DNA from: an uncultured Kiritimatiellota bacterium
GTDB lineage: Bacteria; Verrucomicrobiota; Kiritimatiellia; RFP12; DVOR01
Assembly (NCBI GenBank): GCA_944389585.1
Contig: CALXMW010000002.1
Span: forward strand, 62,001-126,000
Length of the DNA stretch: 64,000 bases
Direction of reading: 5' to 3'
Shown here: positions 48,471-56,945 of the stretch, one piece after another
How the letters are laid out: every line of letters begins with the position of its first letter
Position numbering within the stretch: the first letter of the stretch is position 1
The notes under the pieces: generated by a model
The model's database searches: none
The model's input: the letters and a program-made list of their open reading frames with translations, nothing else
What the model was told of the DNA's origin: nothing
Program-made: the position numbers and the translations under genes

Positions 48471-50216
48471 TCACTGGAGTTTGCTGAAAGGTTTGGGGTC
48501 AAAGGCGTTGCGCACGCCTTCGCCGACCATGACGGTGAGGAACATGACCGTGAAGATGGCCAGGGAGGGGAAGAGGATGAGCCACCACGCCCAGCGGTAG
48601 GTCTGCGCCTGGTTCAGCAGCTCGCCCCAGCTAGGCGTGAGCGGCGGCAGGCCGAAGCCCAGGAAGTCGAGCGAGACCAGCGCGCTGATGGCCCCCACCA
48701 GCAGGAAGGGGAAGAGCGTGATGATGGGCGTGAGCGCGTTGGGCAGGATGTGGCGGAAGATGATCCGCGCGTTGCCGAAGCCCTGGCACCGCGCCGCCGC
48801 CACGAAGGGCCGCCCGCGCAGGCGCAGGAACTCCGCGCGCATGTAATACGACAGCCCCAGCCAGCAGAACAGCCCATAGACCAAAAGCAGCAGCCAGAAG
48901 CTCCGCCCGAAGACCGCCCCCACCAGCACCATGATGTAGAGGAAGGGCAGCGCGGCCCAAATCTCCGTGAAACGCTGCACGCAGATATCCACCTTGCCGC
49001 CGAAATAACCCTGCATCGCGCCGATGGCCATGCCGATGACCGTCGCCGAGACGGCCAGCAGCAGCCCGAAGCTCACCGCGATGCGCGTGGCGTAGACGAT
49101 GCGCGTGAAGACGTCGCGCCCCGAGGCGTCCAGCCCAAAGAGATGGTCGCGCGAGGGCGGGAAGGGGAAGCGGATGTTGTTGCCCGAGGTGACCTCGTAA
49201 CGCACGCCCGAAGGCCCCACCCACGACAGCGCGTCGGCGGACGTGATGTCGCTCGCCGGGCGCACGAAGGCACCCTTGGGCACGGGCGCGCCGGTGGGAA
49301 GCGCCACGCCCCCGACCACGGGCGTGCCGTCCTCGAGCGTGTCGTAGAAGCTCATCGAGGCCCACTCCTCCAGCTTCTCCCCCAACCCCTCCGGGAGCGG
49401 GGCCGCGGACTCGGCGCCCTCCAGCGGGACGGGCCTGCCCGGGCGGCCGTTCTCGTCGAAGGCGCGCGTGAAGGCGAAGGTGAGCGTCGGCAGGAAGGCC
49501 TCGCCCGCCCCGCGCACCGTCACGCGCAGCGTCCGCCCCGCGCCCTGGCCCACGGCCCCGGGCGCCAGGCACAGGCGCAGGCGCCGCCACGGCAGCGTCC
49601 GCCCGGAGACGGGGGCCACCTCCGCCTCGAAGACCCCGCCTGCGCCGCCCTCGAAGCGGCGGGCGATCTCCTCGCGCAGGCGCGGCGTCACCGAGACGAA
49701 GTCCCCCAGCCCCGCCTGGCCGTCGCGCAGGGCGCGCTCGCCGGTACCGGCGGGGAAGAACTGCGCCAGGCTGTCCTGGCGCACGATGCGCAGGTCTGGC
49801 GTCAGGTTGAAGCGGGCGACGGGCTGGGTGGGGGTGAGCGAGAGGGTGACGACCTTCTCGCGCTCCATGTCGCGCGTGTCGAGCGTCTCGTGCGGGCCGT
49901 AGGGCACGGGGGCGAAGAGGGCGAAGTTGCCGGGGTCGGAGAGGAAGCGGTCGGAGCGCGTGAAGTCGCGGTAGTTGACGTAGACCATCTCGCCGGTGGC
50001 CTCGAGCACGGCCTGGGGGGGGCGCTCGCGCAGGAAGGGGAAGCTCAGCTCGCCGTCGAAGCGCATGAGCAGGGGCTTGTCGTTGCAGATGAGCTCGGCC
50101 CCGAGGCTGAGCACGTAGAGCAGGCAAAGCAGACAGAGCGACCAGAAGGCCACGCGGCTGCGGCGGAAGCGCTCCAGGCGCTTCTGGGTGAGGGGGGAGA
50201 TGCGGAAGAGCTTCAT
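48471..50216 (-). CDS. OppC-like ABC permease with a 270-residue periplasmic insert
   Basis: 581 residues against about 300-350 usual. One N-terminal membrane segment (about 24-44) is followed by about 290 extracytoplasmic residues of beta-rich unknown sequence, then the normal core: D-A-S-G-R-D-V-F-T-R, four to five membrane segments and the coupling motif in A-A-R-C-Q-G-F-G-N-A-R-I-I-F-R-H-I-L-P-N. ATG at 50216 has GAGG at seven bases. The insert could act as a tethered substrate-binding or docking domain. It lies between a large secreted protein gene and the ATPase. Confidence 0.85.
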   Translation of the reverse strand: MKLFRISPLTQKRLERFRRSRVAFWSLCLLCLLYVLSLGAELICNDKPLLMRFDGELSFPFLRERPPQAVLEATGEMVYVNYRDFTRSDRFLSDPGNFALFAPVPYGPHETLDTRDMEREKVVTLSLTPTQPVARFNLTPDLRIVRQDSLAQFFPAGTGERALRDGQAGLGDFVSVTPRLREEIARRFEGGAGGVFEAEVAPVSGRTLPWRRLRLCLAPGAVGQGAGRTLRVTVRGAGEAFLPTLTFAFTRAFDENGRPGRPVPLEGAESAAPLPEGLGEKLEEWASMSFYDTLEDGTPVVGGVALPTGAPVPKGAFVRPASDITSADALSWVGPSGVRYEVTSGNNIRFPFPPSRDHLFGLDASGRDVFTRIVYATRIAVSFGLLLAVSATVIGMAIGAMQGYFGGKVDICVQRFTEIWAALPFLYIMVLVGAVFGRSFWLLLLVYGLFCWLGLSYYMRAEFLRLRGRPFVAAARCQGFGNARIIFRHILPNALTPIITLFPFLLVGAISALVSLDFLGFGLPPLTPSWGELLNQAQTYRWAWWLILFPSLAIFTVMFLTVMVGEGVRNAFDPKPFSKLQ

Positions 50217-50234
50217 GGGCAAACCTCAGCGGCT

Positions 50235-52250
50235 TCAGGGTGCGGTCTCGGGGCCGTCGTCGGCCTGCAACAGCTCCAGCGCCGGGGCCGAGAGGCCGTC
50301 CGAGCCCTGGATGATGCGCGGCATGTACCGCACGGGCGCGACCCTGCGCGGGGCGCCGTCCTCGTCCACCGCGGCCACGCGGCGGCCGCGCGCGTCGAAG
50401 CGCTCGGGCTTCTCCTGGCCGGGGCGCGTGCGCGTCCAGCCCAAGGGCTTGCCGTCGGCGGCGTAGAGGTAATCGTCGCGCCAATTCTTGAAGGTCGTCA
50501 CCAGCGGGTCCTCGTAGACGTAGCCGGCCTCGGGCGCGGTGTAATCCACGCTCACCAGGCGCTCGCCGTCGTAGACCCGGCGCTCGTTGGCCAGGAAGCG
50601 GAAGTTCACGAAGGCCGGGGCCGAGGCCGTGCCGTCGGGGCGCACCGCCACGCAGGCGACGCTCGCGCGGCGCGTCGTCAGGCCGTCGCGCGCGAAGGGG
50701 GCGTGCCAGGCCGCCTCGATGGTGGCCAGCGAGCCGTTGGAGGTCTGCGGCGTGACGGTGACGAGCGCCGGGTCGCCGCTCACGACGAACCAGCGGAAGG
50801 CGCACCCGGCCGGCGCGTCGGCCGAGACGGTCAGGCGTTTGCGGCGGGCCGTGCCGCGGAAGACGCGGGTGATGCACTGCGCGGTGTCCTCCAGCGCCTC
50901 GGAGGCGACCGCGTCGAAGAAGTCCACGCCCGGGCGGGCCGAGCCTTCCAGCGTCACCGAGAGGGCCAGGGGCGGCGGGAGCGTCTCGGGCGTGAGGGCG
51001 TGGGCGGCCTTCACGAAGGCCTCCGCGTCGAGGCGCTCCGGGTCGAAGGCCGTGGGGTGGGCCTCGGGGCCGAAATAATCGGGCGCGCCCTTGAGGCTCT
51101 GGCGCAGCAGGCGCTGGACGGTAGGCACCAGGAGCCCGTCGCGCTCGATGGCCGCGCGCGTCTCGGGGGTGAGGGCGGCGATGCCCGCGAGGATGAGCTC
51201 CACCAGGCGGCGCTGGGCGGCGGCCGCGTCGGGGCGCGCGCCCGTCAGGTCGGCCGAGACGACGTAGGCCGGGTTGTCGCCGATGAGCAGGTCGCCCTTG
51301 AACCCGGCGGCCACGTCCATCGCGCCGCCGTAGACGTAGAGCTGGTTGGCGGCGGCGAGGCGGGCGGCGAGGGCGGCGGCGCCGGGGGTGGTGGCGATCT
51401 TGCGCGGGAGGCTGCGCCAGAAGGGGGGCGTGCCCAGGGCCAGGGTGGAGTTGCCGACGGTGAGGAGGGGGCGCAGGCCGGTGGTGAAGAGGCCGTTGGC
51501 CTCGCCTTTGTGCGCGCCGGCGCGGACGGCCTCGTCGGCGTAGACGACGGGGGTGAGGCCGGGGAAGGCGGCGTAGTCGGCGGCCGCAAGGTCCTCGTCG
51601 CGGTTCACGTAAAGCACGCCGGCGAGGGCAGCGGGGTTCTCCTCGAGCCAAGGGCGCAGGAGCGCGGCGCAGGGGCCGCGGTAGGCGGCCGGGTCGGGGG
51701 CCTGGCCGGGGCGGGGGCGCAGGAGGGTGGCCATGAAGCCGCCGCGCACGGGATCCCAATCCCACTGGGTGTCGGCGGCGTCGACGACGGCCTCGGCGCC
51801 GGCGGGGACCTCGCGGGCGAGGGCGGCGGCGAGGGTGGCGTTCTTGGGCGGGTTGGCGGCGAGGGCGCGGGCGCGCGCGACGATGCGGGCGAACTCGGGG
51901 CGGGGGCGGATGGCGGCGAGGTCGGGGTCGGCCTCCAGCTGGCGGGCGTCGGTGAAGCCGAGCTCGACGGCCCTCTCGAGGGTCTGGAGGGCCTCCTCGG
52001 GGCGGTTGTCGCGGGCGCAGACGCAGGCGACGTTGTACGTCCAGTTCGCGTCGCGCGGGAAGAGCTTGGCCGCCGCGCGGGCCGCGGTCTCGGCGGCGAA
52101 GAGGTCGCCGCGCTGGGCCGCCTGGATGAATTGCTGCAGGTAAAGCCGGTGGCGTGGGAAGAGGCGCGGCATGTCGAAGACCGACTGCCCCGCCGCCGCG
52201 CCCGCGCACAGCGCCAGCGCCACCGCAAAGAAACCGCTCAGAAGCCTCAT
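50235..52250 (-). CDS. Large secreted protein of unknown function in a peptide-transporter operon
   Basis: 671 residues. Signal peptide M-R-L-L-S-G-F-F-A-V ending A-A-A-G. Residues about 35-110 look like two or three TPR hairpins (A-A-R-A-A-A-K-L-F-P-R-D-A-N-W-T-Y-N). The remainder alternates alpha/beta and beta-rich segments; I see no known catalytic motif. ATG at 52250 follows GGAAAGG. It precedes the OppC-like gene by 18 bases, so it may be a periplasmic partner that presents substrate to the permease. It is unlike SBP_bac_5 proteins. Confidence 0.6.
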   Translation of the reverse strand: MRLLSGFFAVALALCAGAAAGQSVFDMPRLFPRHRLYLQQFIQAAQRGDLFAAETAARAAAKLFPRDANWTYNVACVCARDNRPEEALQTLERAVELGFTDARQLEADPDLAAIRPRPEFARIVARARALAANPPKNATLAAALAREVPAGAEAVVDAADTQWDWDPVRGGFMATLLRPRPGQAPDPAAYRGPCAALLRPWLEENPAALAGVLYVNRDEDLAAADYAAFPGLTPVVYADEAVRAGAHKGEANGLFTTGLRPLLTVGNSTLALGTPPFWRSLPRKIATTPGAAALAARLAAANQLYVYGGAMDVAAGFKGDLLIGDNPAYVVSADLTGARPDAAAAQRRLVELILAGIAALTPETRAAIERDGLLVPTVQRLLRQSLKGAPDYFGPEAHPTAFDPERLDAEAFVKAAHALTPETLPPPLALSVTLEGSARPGVDFFDAVASEALEDTAQCITRVFRGTARRKRLTVSADAPAGCAFRWFVVSGDPALVTVTPQTSNGSLATIEAAWHAPFARDGLTTRRASVACVAVRPDGTASAPAFVNFRFLANERRVYDGERLVSVDYTAPEAGYVYEDPLVTTFKNWRDDYLYAADGKPLGWTRTRPGQEKPERFDARGRRVAAVDEDGAPRRVAPVRYMPRIIQGSDGLSAPALELLQADDGPETAP

Positions 52251-52338
52251 GGCGACCTTTCCGTAGGGAGCTCACATTCCGCCTTGTATGTTACCAAATC
52301 CGGCGTGCGTTTGCATTCCCGCGCGGGGCGGCTTTTGG

Positions 52339-52344
52339 TAGAAT
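52339..52344 (+). promoter_or_regulatory. Promoter of the nitroreductase-uvrB unit
   Basis: TTTTGG-TAGAAT, extended -10, 21 bases before the ATG; AAAGGAAA lies between. The -35 is not clear. Confidence 0.5.
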
Positions 52345-52365
52345 GGGGGCGAAAGGAAACCCGAC

Positions 52366-52950
52366 ATGAAGCAGTATGCGATCGCGACGATTGCGGCCCT
52401 GGGCCTGGCCGCGGCGGCCCTGGCCGAGAACGTGAGGCTCCCCGAGCCCGAGAAGACCGGCGGCCTGCCTTTGATGGAGGCCCTGGCCAAGCGCGCCACC
52501 AGCCGCCGCACCCAGGGCCAGGCCCCCACCCCGCAGCAGCTGGCCGACCTGCTGTGGGCGGCCAACGGCGTCACCCGCCCCGACGGCAAGCGCACCGCGC
52601 CCTCGGCCATGGACAAGCGCGAGATCGAGATTGCCGTCCTCACCGCCGAGGGCCTCTACACGTGGGACCCGGAGGCCAACGCGCTGGCCGAGACGCCCGC
52701 GTGCGTCGACCTGGCGCCCGAGCTGCGCGGCGCCTCGGCCCTCCTGGTCTACCACTACAACAAGGCCCTCCAGACGCGCGAGGGCGCCCTCGTCGACTGC
52801 GGCTTCGTGGGGCAGAACGTCTACCTCTTCTGCGCCTCGCGCGGCTGGAACACCGTCTTCCTGGGCACCGTCGACCGCGCCAAGTTCGCCGTCGCCCTCG
52901 ACCGCGGCGAGGACGAGATCCTCTTCGCCCAGCGCATCGGCGTGAGGTAA
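52366..52950 (+). CDS. Exported SagB-type nitroreductase-like protein
   Basis: 194 residues with a signal peptide (M-K-Q-Y-A-I-A-T-I then L-A-E-N). R-A-T-S-R-R and L-A-D-L-L-W-A-A-N-G-V-T-R-P-D-G-K-R-T-A-P-S-A match the FMN-binding start of nitroreductase/SagB family proteins, and the C-terminal G-x-V-G-Q-N-V-Y-L-F-C-A-S-R-G-W helix also fits. Periplasmic location is unusual for an FMN enzyme but recurs in this subfamily. One base separates it from the uvrB GTG start. Confidence 0.8.
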   Translation: MKQYAIATIAALGLAAAALAENVRLPEPEKTGGLPLMEALAKRATSRRTQGQAPTPQQLADLLWAANGVTRPDGKRTAPSAMDKREIEIAVLTAEGLYTWDPEANALAETPACVDLAPELRGASALLVYHYNKALQTREGALVDCGFVGQNVYLFCASRGWNTVFLGTVDRAKFAVALDRGEDEILFAQRIGVR

Positions 52951-52951
52951 G

Positions 52952-55039
52952 GTGGAGACGCGCTTCGAGAACGAGCGCGCCACGGGGCCGGCCGGCTTCC
53001 GCCTGGCCGCGCCCTTCGCCCCGATGGGCGACCAGCCCAAGGCCATCGACGCCCTCTGCCGCGGCTTCGAGCGGGGCGCCGCGCGCGAGATCCTCCGCGG
53101 CGTCACCGGCAGCGGCAAGACCTTCACGATGGCCAACGTCATCGCCCGCCTCCAGAAGCCCACCCTCGTCATCTCCCACAACAAGACCCTCGCCGCCCAG
53201 CTCTACGCCGAGCTCAAGGCCTTCTTCCCGGACAACGCCGTCGAGTACTTCATCTCCTACTACGACTATTACCAGCCCGAGGCCTACATCCCCCAGACCG
53301 ACACCTACATCGAGAAGGACGCGGCCATCAACGAGGACCTCGAGCGCTTCCGCCTGGCCGCCTCGCACGCGCTCCTGGGGCGCCGCGACGCCATCATCGT
53401 CGCCTCCGTCTCCTGCATCTACGGCCTGCTCTCCCCGGAGGACTACCGCGGGCTGATGATCTCCCTGCGCGAAGGCCAGCAGATCGCCCGCGAGGCGCTC
53501 ATGGCCCAGCTGACGGAGATCCAGTACACCCGCAACGACTACGAGCCCAAGCCCGGCGTCTTCCGCGTCCGCGGCGACGTCCTCGACATCTTCCCCTCCT
53601 ACTCCACCGAGGGCATCCGCGTCTCCTTCTTCGGCGACGAGATCGACTCCCTCAAGGCCATCAACGCCGTCACCGGCCGTGTCTCCGGCGCGATGCCCTC
53701 CTGCCTGCTCTCCCCGGCCAAGCAGTTCGTCATGCCCAAAAGCCAGCTCCTGGGCGGCGTTGCGCGCATCAAGGAGGAGCTCCGCGAACGCCTCGCCGAG
53801 CTCGACCGCGACGGCAAGCTCCTCGAGGCCCAGCGCCTGCGCCAACGCACCGAATACGACCTGGCCATGCTCGCGGAAATGGGCTACTGCACCGGCATCG
53901 AGAACTACTCCGCCCCCCTCGCCGGCCGCGCCCCGGGCGTGCCCCCGCCCACGCTCATCGACTACTTCGGCGGCGACTTCCTCTGCATCATCGACGAAAG
54001 CCACGTCACCCTCCCCCAGCTCCGCGCCATGTACAACGGCGACCAGGCCCGCAAACAAATCCTCGTCGACAACGGCTTCCGCCTCCCCTCGGCCAAGGAC
54101 AACCGCCCCCTCACCTTCGAGGAGTTCGACGCGCGCGTCGGCCGCATCCTCTACGTTTCGGCCACCCCAGGCCCCCACGAGCGCCAAGTCTCCGCCCTCA
54201 CCGCCGAGCAGGTCATCCGCCCCACCGGCCTCCTCGACCCCATCGTCGAGGTCCGCCCCCTCGCCGGGCAGGTCGACGACCTCATCGAGGAAATCCGCGC
54301 CAACGCCGAGCGCGGCGGCCGCACCCTCGTCGCCGCCCTCACCAAACGCGCCTGCGAAGACCTCTCCCAATACCTCGCCGACGTCGGGCTCCGCGCCGAA
54401 TGGCTCCACTCCGACCTCGACGCCATCGCCCGCGTCGACGTCCTCGGCCGCCTCCGCCGCGGCGACTTCGACGCGCTCATCGGCGTCAACCTCCTGCGCG
54501 AGGGCCTCGACCTCCCCGAGGTCACCCGCGTGGCCATCCTCGACGCCGACAAGGAGGGCTTCCTCCGCTCCGAGACCTCCCTCATCCAAACCGCCGGCCG
54601 CTGCGCCCGCAACGTCGAGGGCAAGGTCATCCTCTACGCCGACCTCGAGACCCCCGCCATCAAGGCCGTCCTCCAGACCACCCGCGCCCACCGCGCCAAG
54701 CAGCAGGCCTACAACGACGCCCACGGCATCGTCCCGCGCACCGCCCGCCGCGCCATCAACGAAGACCTCGCCGCCGAAGGCACCCCCGGCGCCGCCGCCC
54801 CCGCCGCCACCGCCGCCGGCCGCCCCAAAGGCCACGCCCGCCACCGCCTCGTCAACCCCCCGCGCCAGGACGCCCCCCGCCCCCTCGTCGCCGAGGGCGG
54901 CCTCGCCCAGGAAGACCTCCTGGACGCCCTCTCCCGCCTCGAGCGCGAGATGCGCCAGGCCGCCGAGGCCCTCGAGTTCGAGCGCGCCGCCCTCCTGCGC
55001 GACGAGCTGCGCGCCCTGCGCAAGGAACACGGCCTCTGA
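52952..55039 (+). CDS. uvrB: Excinuclease ABC subunit B
   Basis: 695 residues. Walker A G-V-T-G-S-G-K-T (50-57), beta-hairpin Y-Y-D-Y-Y-Q-P-E-A-Y, D-E-S-H helicase motif II, Q-T-A-G-R-C-A-R-N motif VI, and a C-terminal UVR domain (about 655-690) that binds UvrC. GTG start at 52952 with GAGG four bases upstream. An alanine/proline-rich linker precedes the UVR domain. It acts in nucleotide excision repair and is coupled to the nitroreductase gene. Confidence 0.97.
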   Translation: METRFENERATGPAGFRLAAPFAPMGDQPKAIDALCRGFERGAAREILRGVTGSGKTFTMANVIARLQKPTLVISHNKTLAAQLYAELKAFFPDNAVEYFISYYDYYQPEAYIPQTDTYIEKDAAINEDLERFRLAASHALLGRRDAIIVASVSCIYGLLSPEDYRGLMISLREGQQIAREALMAQLTEIQYTRNDYEPKPGVFRVRGDVLDIFPSYSTEGIRVSFFGDEIDSLKAINAVTGRVSGAMPSCLLSPAKQFVMPKSQLLGGVARIKEELRERLAELDRDGKLLEAQRLRQRTEYDLAMLAEMGYCTGIENYSAPLAGRAPGVPPPTLIDYFGGDFLCIIDESHVTLPQLRAMYNGDQARKQILVDNGFRLPSAKDNRPLTFEEFDARVGRILYVSATPGPHERQVSALTAEQVIRPTGLLDPIVEVRPLAGQVDDLIEEIRANAERGGRTLVAALTKRACEDLSQYLADVGLRAEWLHSDLDAIARVDVLGRLRRGDFDALIGVNLLREGLDLPEVTRVAILDADKEGFLRSETSLIQTAGRCARNVEGKVILYADLETPAIKAVLQTTRAHRAKQQAYNDAHGIVPRTARRAINEDLAAEGTPGAAAPAATAAGRPKGHARHRLVNPPRQDAPRPLVAEGGLAQEDLLDALSRLEREMRQAAEALEFERAALLRDELRALRKEHGL

Positions 55040-55050
55040 GGCCGATGTGC

Positions 55051-55056
55051 TATCAT
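55051..55056 (+). promoter_or_regulatory. Leaderless promoter candidate of the arsR-like gene
   Basis: GATGTGC-TATCAT ends six bases before the ATG at 55063. Confidence 0.55.
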
Positions 55057-55062
55057 GGCCCC

Positions 55063-55467
55063 ATGAGCAAGAAAATCGCCGAGCTCCCCCACCACCACGG
55101 CCAAGACCTCCGCCGCATCCTCGCGCGGATGCCCAGCGCCCCGCGCTTCGAGCGCGTGGCGCGCCGCTTCAAGCTGCTCGAGGACCCCACGCGCCTGCGC
55201 ATCCTCTGGCTCCTCTGCCACTGCGAGGAATGCGTCACCGACATCGGCGCGGTCGTGGGCATGAGCGTCGCGGCCGTCTCCCACCACCTCCAAGTCCTCC
55301 GCCGCGCCGGCGTCATCGTCTCCCGGCGCCGCGGCAAGGAAATCCACTACACCCTCGCCAAGACGCACGAAGCGCGCCTCCTCCACCGCTCCGTCGACGC
55401 GCTCTTCGAGCTCACCGCGCCCGCCGCCCCCTGCCCCCTGGTGGCCTACGCCGAGGGCCGCGGCTGA
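55063..55467 (+). CDS. ArsR/SmtB-family metal-responsive repressor
   Basis: 134 residues, winged helix-turn-helix. D-P-T-R-L-R-I-L-W-L-L (41-51) is the family start, and A-V-S-H-H-L-Q-V-L-R-R-A-G (71-83) is the recognition helix. A cysteine cluster C-H-C-E-E-C (Cys52, 54, 57) sits where ArsR/CadC sensors carry the C-x-C metal site, suggesting thiophilic metal sensing. It has no adjacent metal transporter; a tRNA-Leu follows after 73 bases. Target unknown. Confidence 0.88.
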   Translation: MSKKIAELPHHHGQDLRRILARMPSAPRFERVARRFKLLEDPTRLRILWLLCHCEECVTDIGAVVGMSVAAVSHHLQVLRRAGVIVSRRRGKEIHYTLAKTHEARLLHRSVDALFELTAPAAPCPLVAYAEGRG

Positions 55468-55494
55468 CTTTTTCGCCCGGCGCGCAAAAAAGAC

Positions 55495-55523
55495 TTGCGC
55501 CCCGCCCCGCGATGTGCTATCCT
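55495..55523 (+). promoter_or_regulatory. Promoter of tRNA-Leu
   Basis: TTGCGC, 17-base spacer, TATCCT with TGC extension, ending 17 bases before the tRNA. Confidence 0.65.
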
Positions 55524-55540
55524 ATGCCCCATCTTTTACC

Positions 55541-55624
55541 GCTCGGGTGGTGAAATGGCATACACGCATGCTTGAGGTGCATGTGGAGAGATCCGTGGGG
55601 GTTCGAGTCCCCCCCCGAGCACCA
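55541..55624 (+). tRNA. tRNA-Leu (anticodon GAG)
   Basis: 84 bases, class II with long variable arm. Acceptor GCTCGGG with CCCGAGC; anticodon stem CATGC/GCATG with loop TTGAGGT giving GAG; T-loop GTTCGAGTC; encoded CCA. Confidence 0.95.
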
Positions 55625-55633
55625 TCCTAAAAC

Positions 55634-55657
55634 GGCCGCCCCCCGGGCGGCCCTTTT
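55634..55657 (+). terminator. Terminator of tRNA-Leu
   Basis: GGCCGCCC with GGGCGGCC around a CCC loop, followed by CTTTTGCTTTT. Confidence 0.75.
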
Positions 55658-55673
55658 GCTTTTCGGCGGGGGT

Positions 55674-55701
55674 TTGCTTTTCGGCGCGGGTGTGGTAGAC
55701 T
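55674..55701 (+). promoter_or_regulatory. Promoter of the sugar-kinase/nagB operon
   Basis: TTGCTT (55674-55679), 16-base spacer, TAGACT (55696-55701) preceded by TGG. AAAGGAAAGG lies before the ATG at 55740. Confidence 0.65.
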
Positions 55702-55739
55702 AAAGGTGTTTGTTGGCAACCCAAAGGAAAGGGATCGTT

Positions 55740-56867
55740 ATGGCAGAGCTTGGCAAGGCGACGCAGGCGGAGCTGAAGGAAATCTCCGCGGCGTTCCAGG
55801 TGTACGGCGACTTCGTGGAAGGCCGCCCCTACGGCAGCGGGCACATCAACGACACGTACCAAATCACCTACTCGGTGGGCGGCGCGACGATGCACTACCT
55901 GCTCCAGCGCATCAACCACCACGTCTTCACCCAGCCCCAGGCCGTCCAGCAGAACATCCTGCGCGTGACGCGCCACATCGCCGCCAAGCTCCGCGCCCAA
56001 GGCGAGCGGGACATCTCGCGCCGCACCCTCACCCTCATCCTCTCCAAGGAAGGCGAGCCCGTCCACCACGACGCCCAGGGCAACTGGTGGCGCCTCTACG
56101 TCTTCGTCGAAGGCGCCTCCACCTACGACCAGATCCAGAGCACCCAGCAGGCCGAGCTCGTCGGCGAGGCCTTCGCCGACTTCCAGAACATGGTCGCCGA
56201 CCTCACCGAGCCGCGCCTCCACGAGACCATCCCCCACTTCCACAACACCCTCAGGCGCTACGAGGCCCTCCAGGCCGCCATCCAGAAAGACGCCCTCAAC
56301 CGCGTCAAGGACGTCAAGCCCGAGATCGCCTTCATCGAGGCCCGCGCCGCCACCTTCGGCCGCCTCCTCGAGCGCTCCGCCAAAGGCGAGATCCCCGAGC
56401 GCGTCACCCACAACGACACCAAACTCAACAACGTCATGCTCGACGACGAGACCGGCCGCGGCATCTGCGTCATCGACCTCGACACCGTCATGCCCGGCCT
56501 GGCCCTCTACGACTTCGGCGACATGTGCCGCACCGCCACCGCCAACGCCGCCGAGGACGAGCAAGACCTCTCCAAGGTCTACTCGCGCATGGACATGTTC
56601 GAGGCCATCGCCCGCGGCTACTGCCGCGGCGCCAAGTTCCTCACCCCCGCCGAGAAGGAGGAGCTCGCCTTCTCCGCCCGCCTCATCACCATGACCATCG
56701 GCATCCGCTTCCTCACCGACTACCTCCAGGGCGACACCTATTTCCACATCAAGCGCCCCGGACACAACGTCGACCGCTGCCGCACCCAGCTCAAGATGGT
56801 CCAAAGCATGGAAGAACAGGCCGAGCAGATGGAGGCCATCGTCAAAAAGGCCCTCGCCGAAGCCTGA
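55740..56867 (+). CDS. NahK-like N-acetylhexosamine 1-kinase / aminoglycoside phosphotransferase family, copy 1
   Basis: 375 residues. APH-type kinase fold: nucleotide loop region G-S-G-H-I-N-D-T-Y, catalytic T-H-N-D-T-K-L-N-N, metal-binding C-V-I-D-L-D-T-V-M-P-G followed by A-L-Y-D-F-G-D. These resemble NahK, which phosphorylates GlcNAc/GalNAc at C1 in the lacto-N-biose/mucin pathway. Start at 55740 follows AAAGGAAAGG. A paralogue follows 78 bases downstream, then nagB, which supports amino-sugar catabolism. Confidence 0.82.
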   Translation: MAELGKATQAELKEISAAFQVYGDFVEGRPYGSGHINDTYQITYSVGGATMHYLLQRINHHVFTQPQAVQQNILRVTRHIAAKLRAQGERDISRRTLTLILSKEGEPVHHDAQGNWWRLYVFVEGASTYDQIQSTQQAELVGEAFADFQNMVADLTEPRLHETIPHFHNTLRRYEALQAAIQKDALNRVKDVKPEIAFIEARAATFGRLLERSAKGEIPERVTHNDTKLNNVMLDDETGRGICVIDLDTVMPGLALYDFGDMCRTATANAAEDEQDLSKVYSRMDMFEAIARGYCRGAKFLTPAEKEELAFSARLITMTIGIRFLTDYLQGDTYFHIKRPGHNVDRCRTQLKMVQSMEEQAEQMEAIVKKALAEA

Positions 56868-56945
56868 GCCAAGCCCCCGAACGGCCCGGCGCCCCCGCGC
56901 CGGGCCGCGCCCCTTTCATCGCACGCACGTAGGAGAACGCAAGAC

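Noticed and set aside
48750..53456. A plus-strand reading frame of more than 1500 codons across the ABC operon
   Set aside because: It is the shadow of three real minus-strand genes and the start of the nitroreductase and uvrB genes; composition is Arg/Gly/Ala repeats without any domain.
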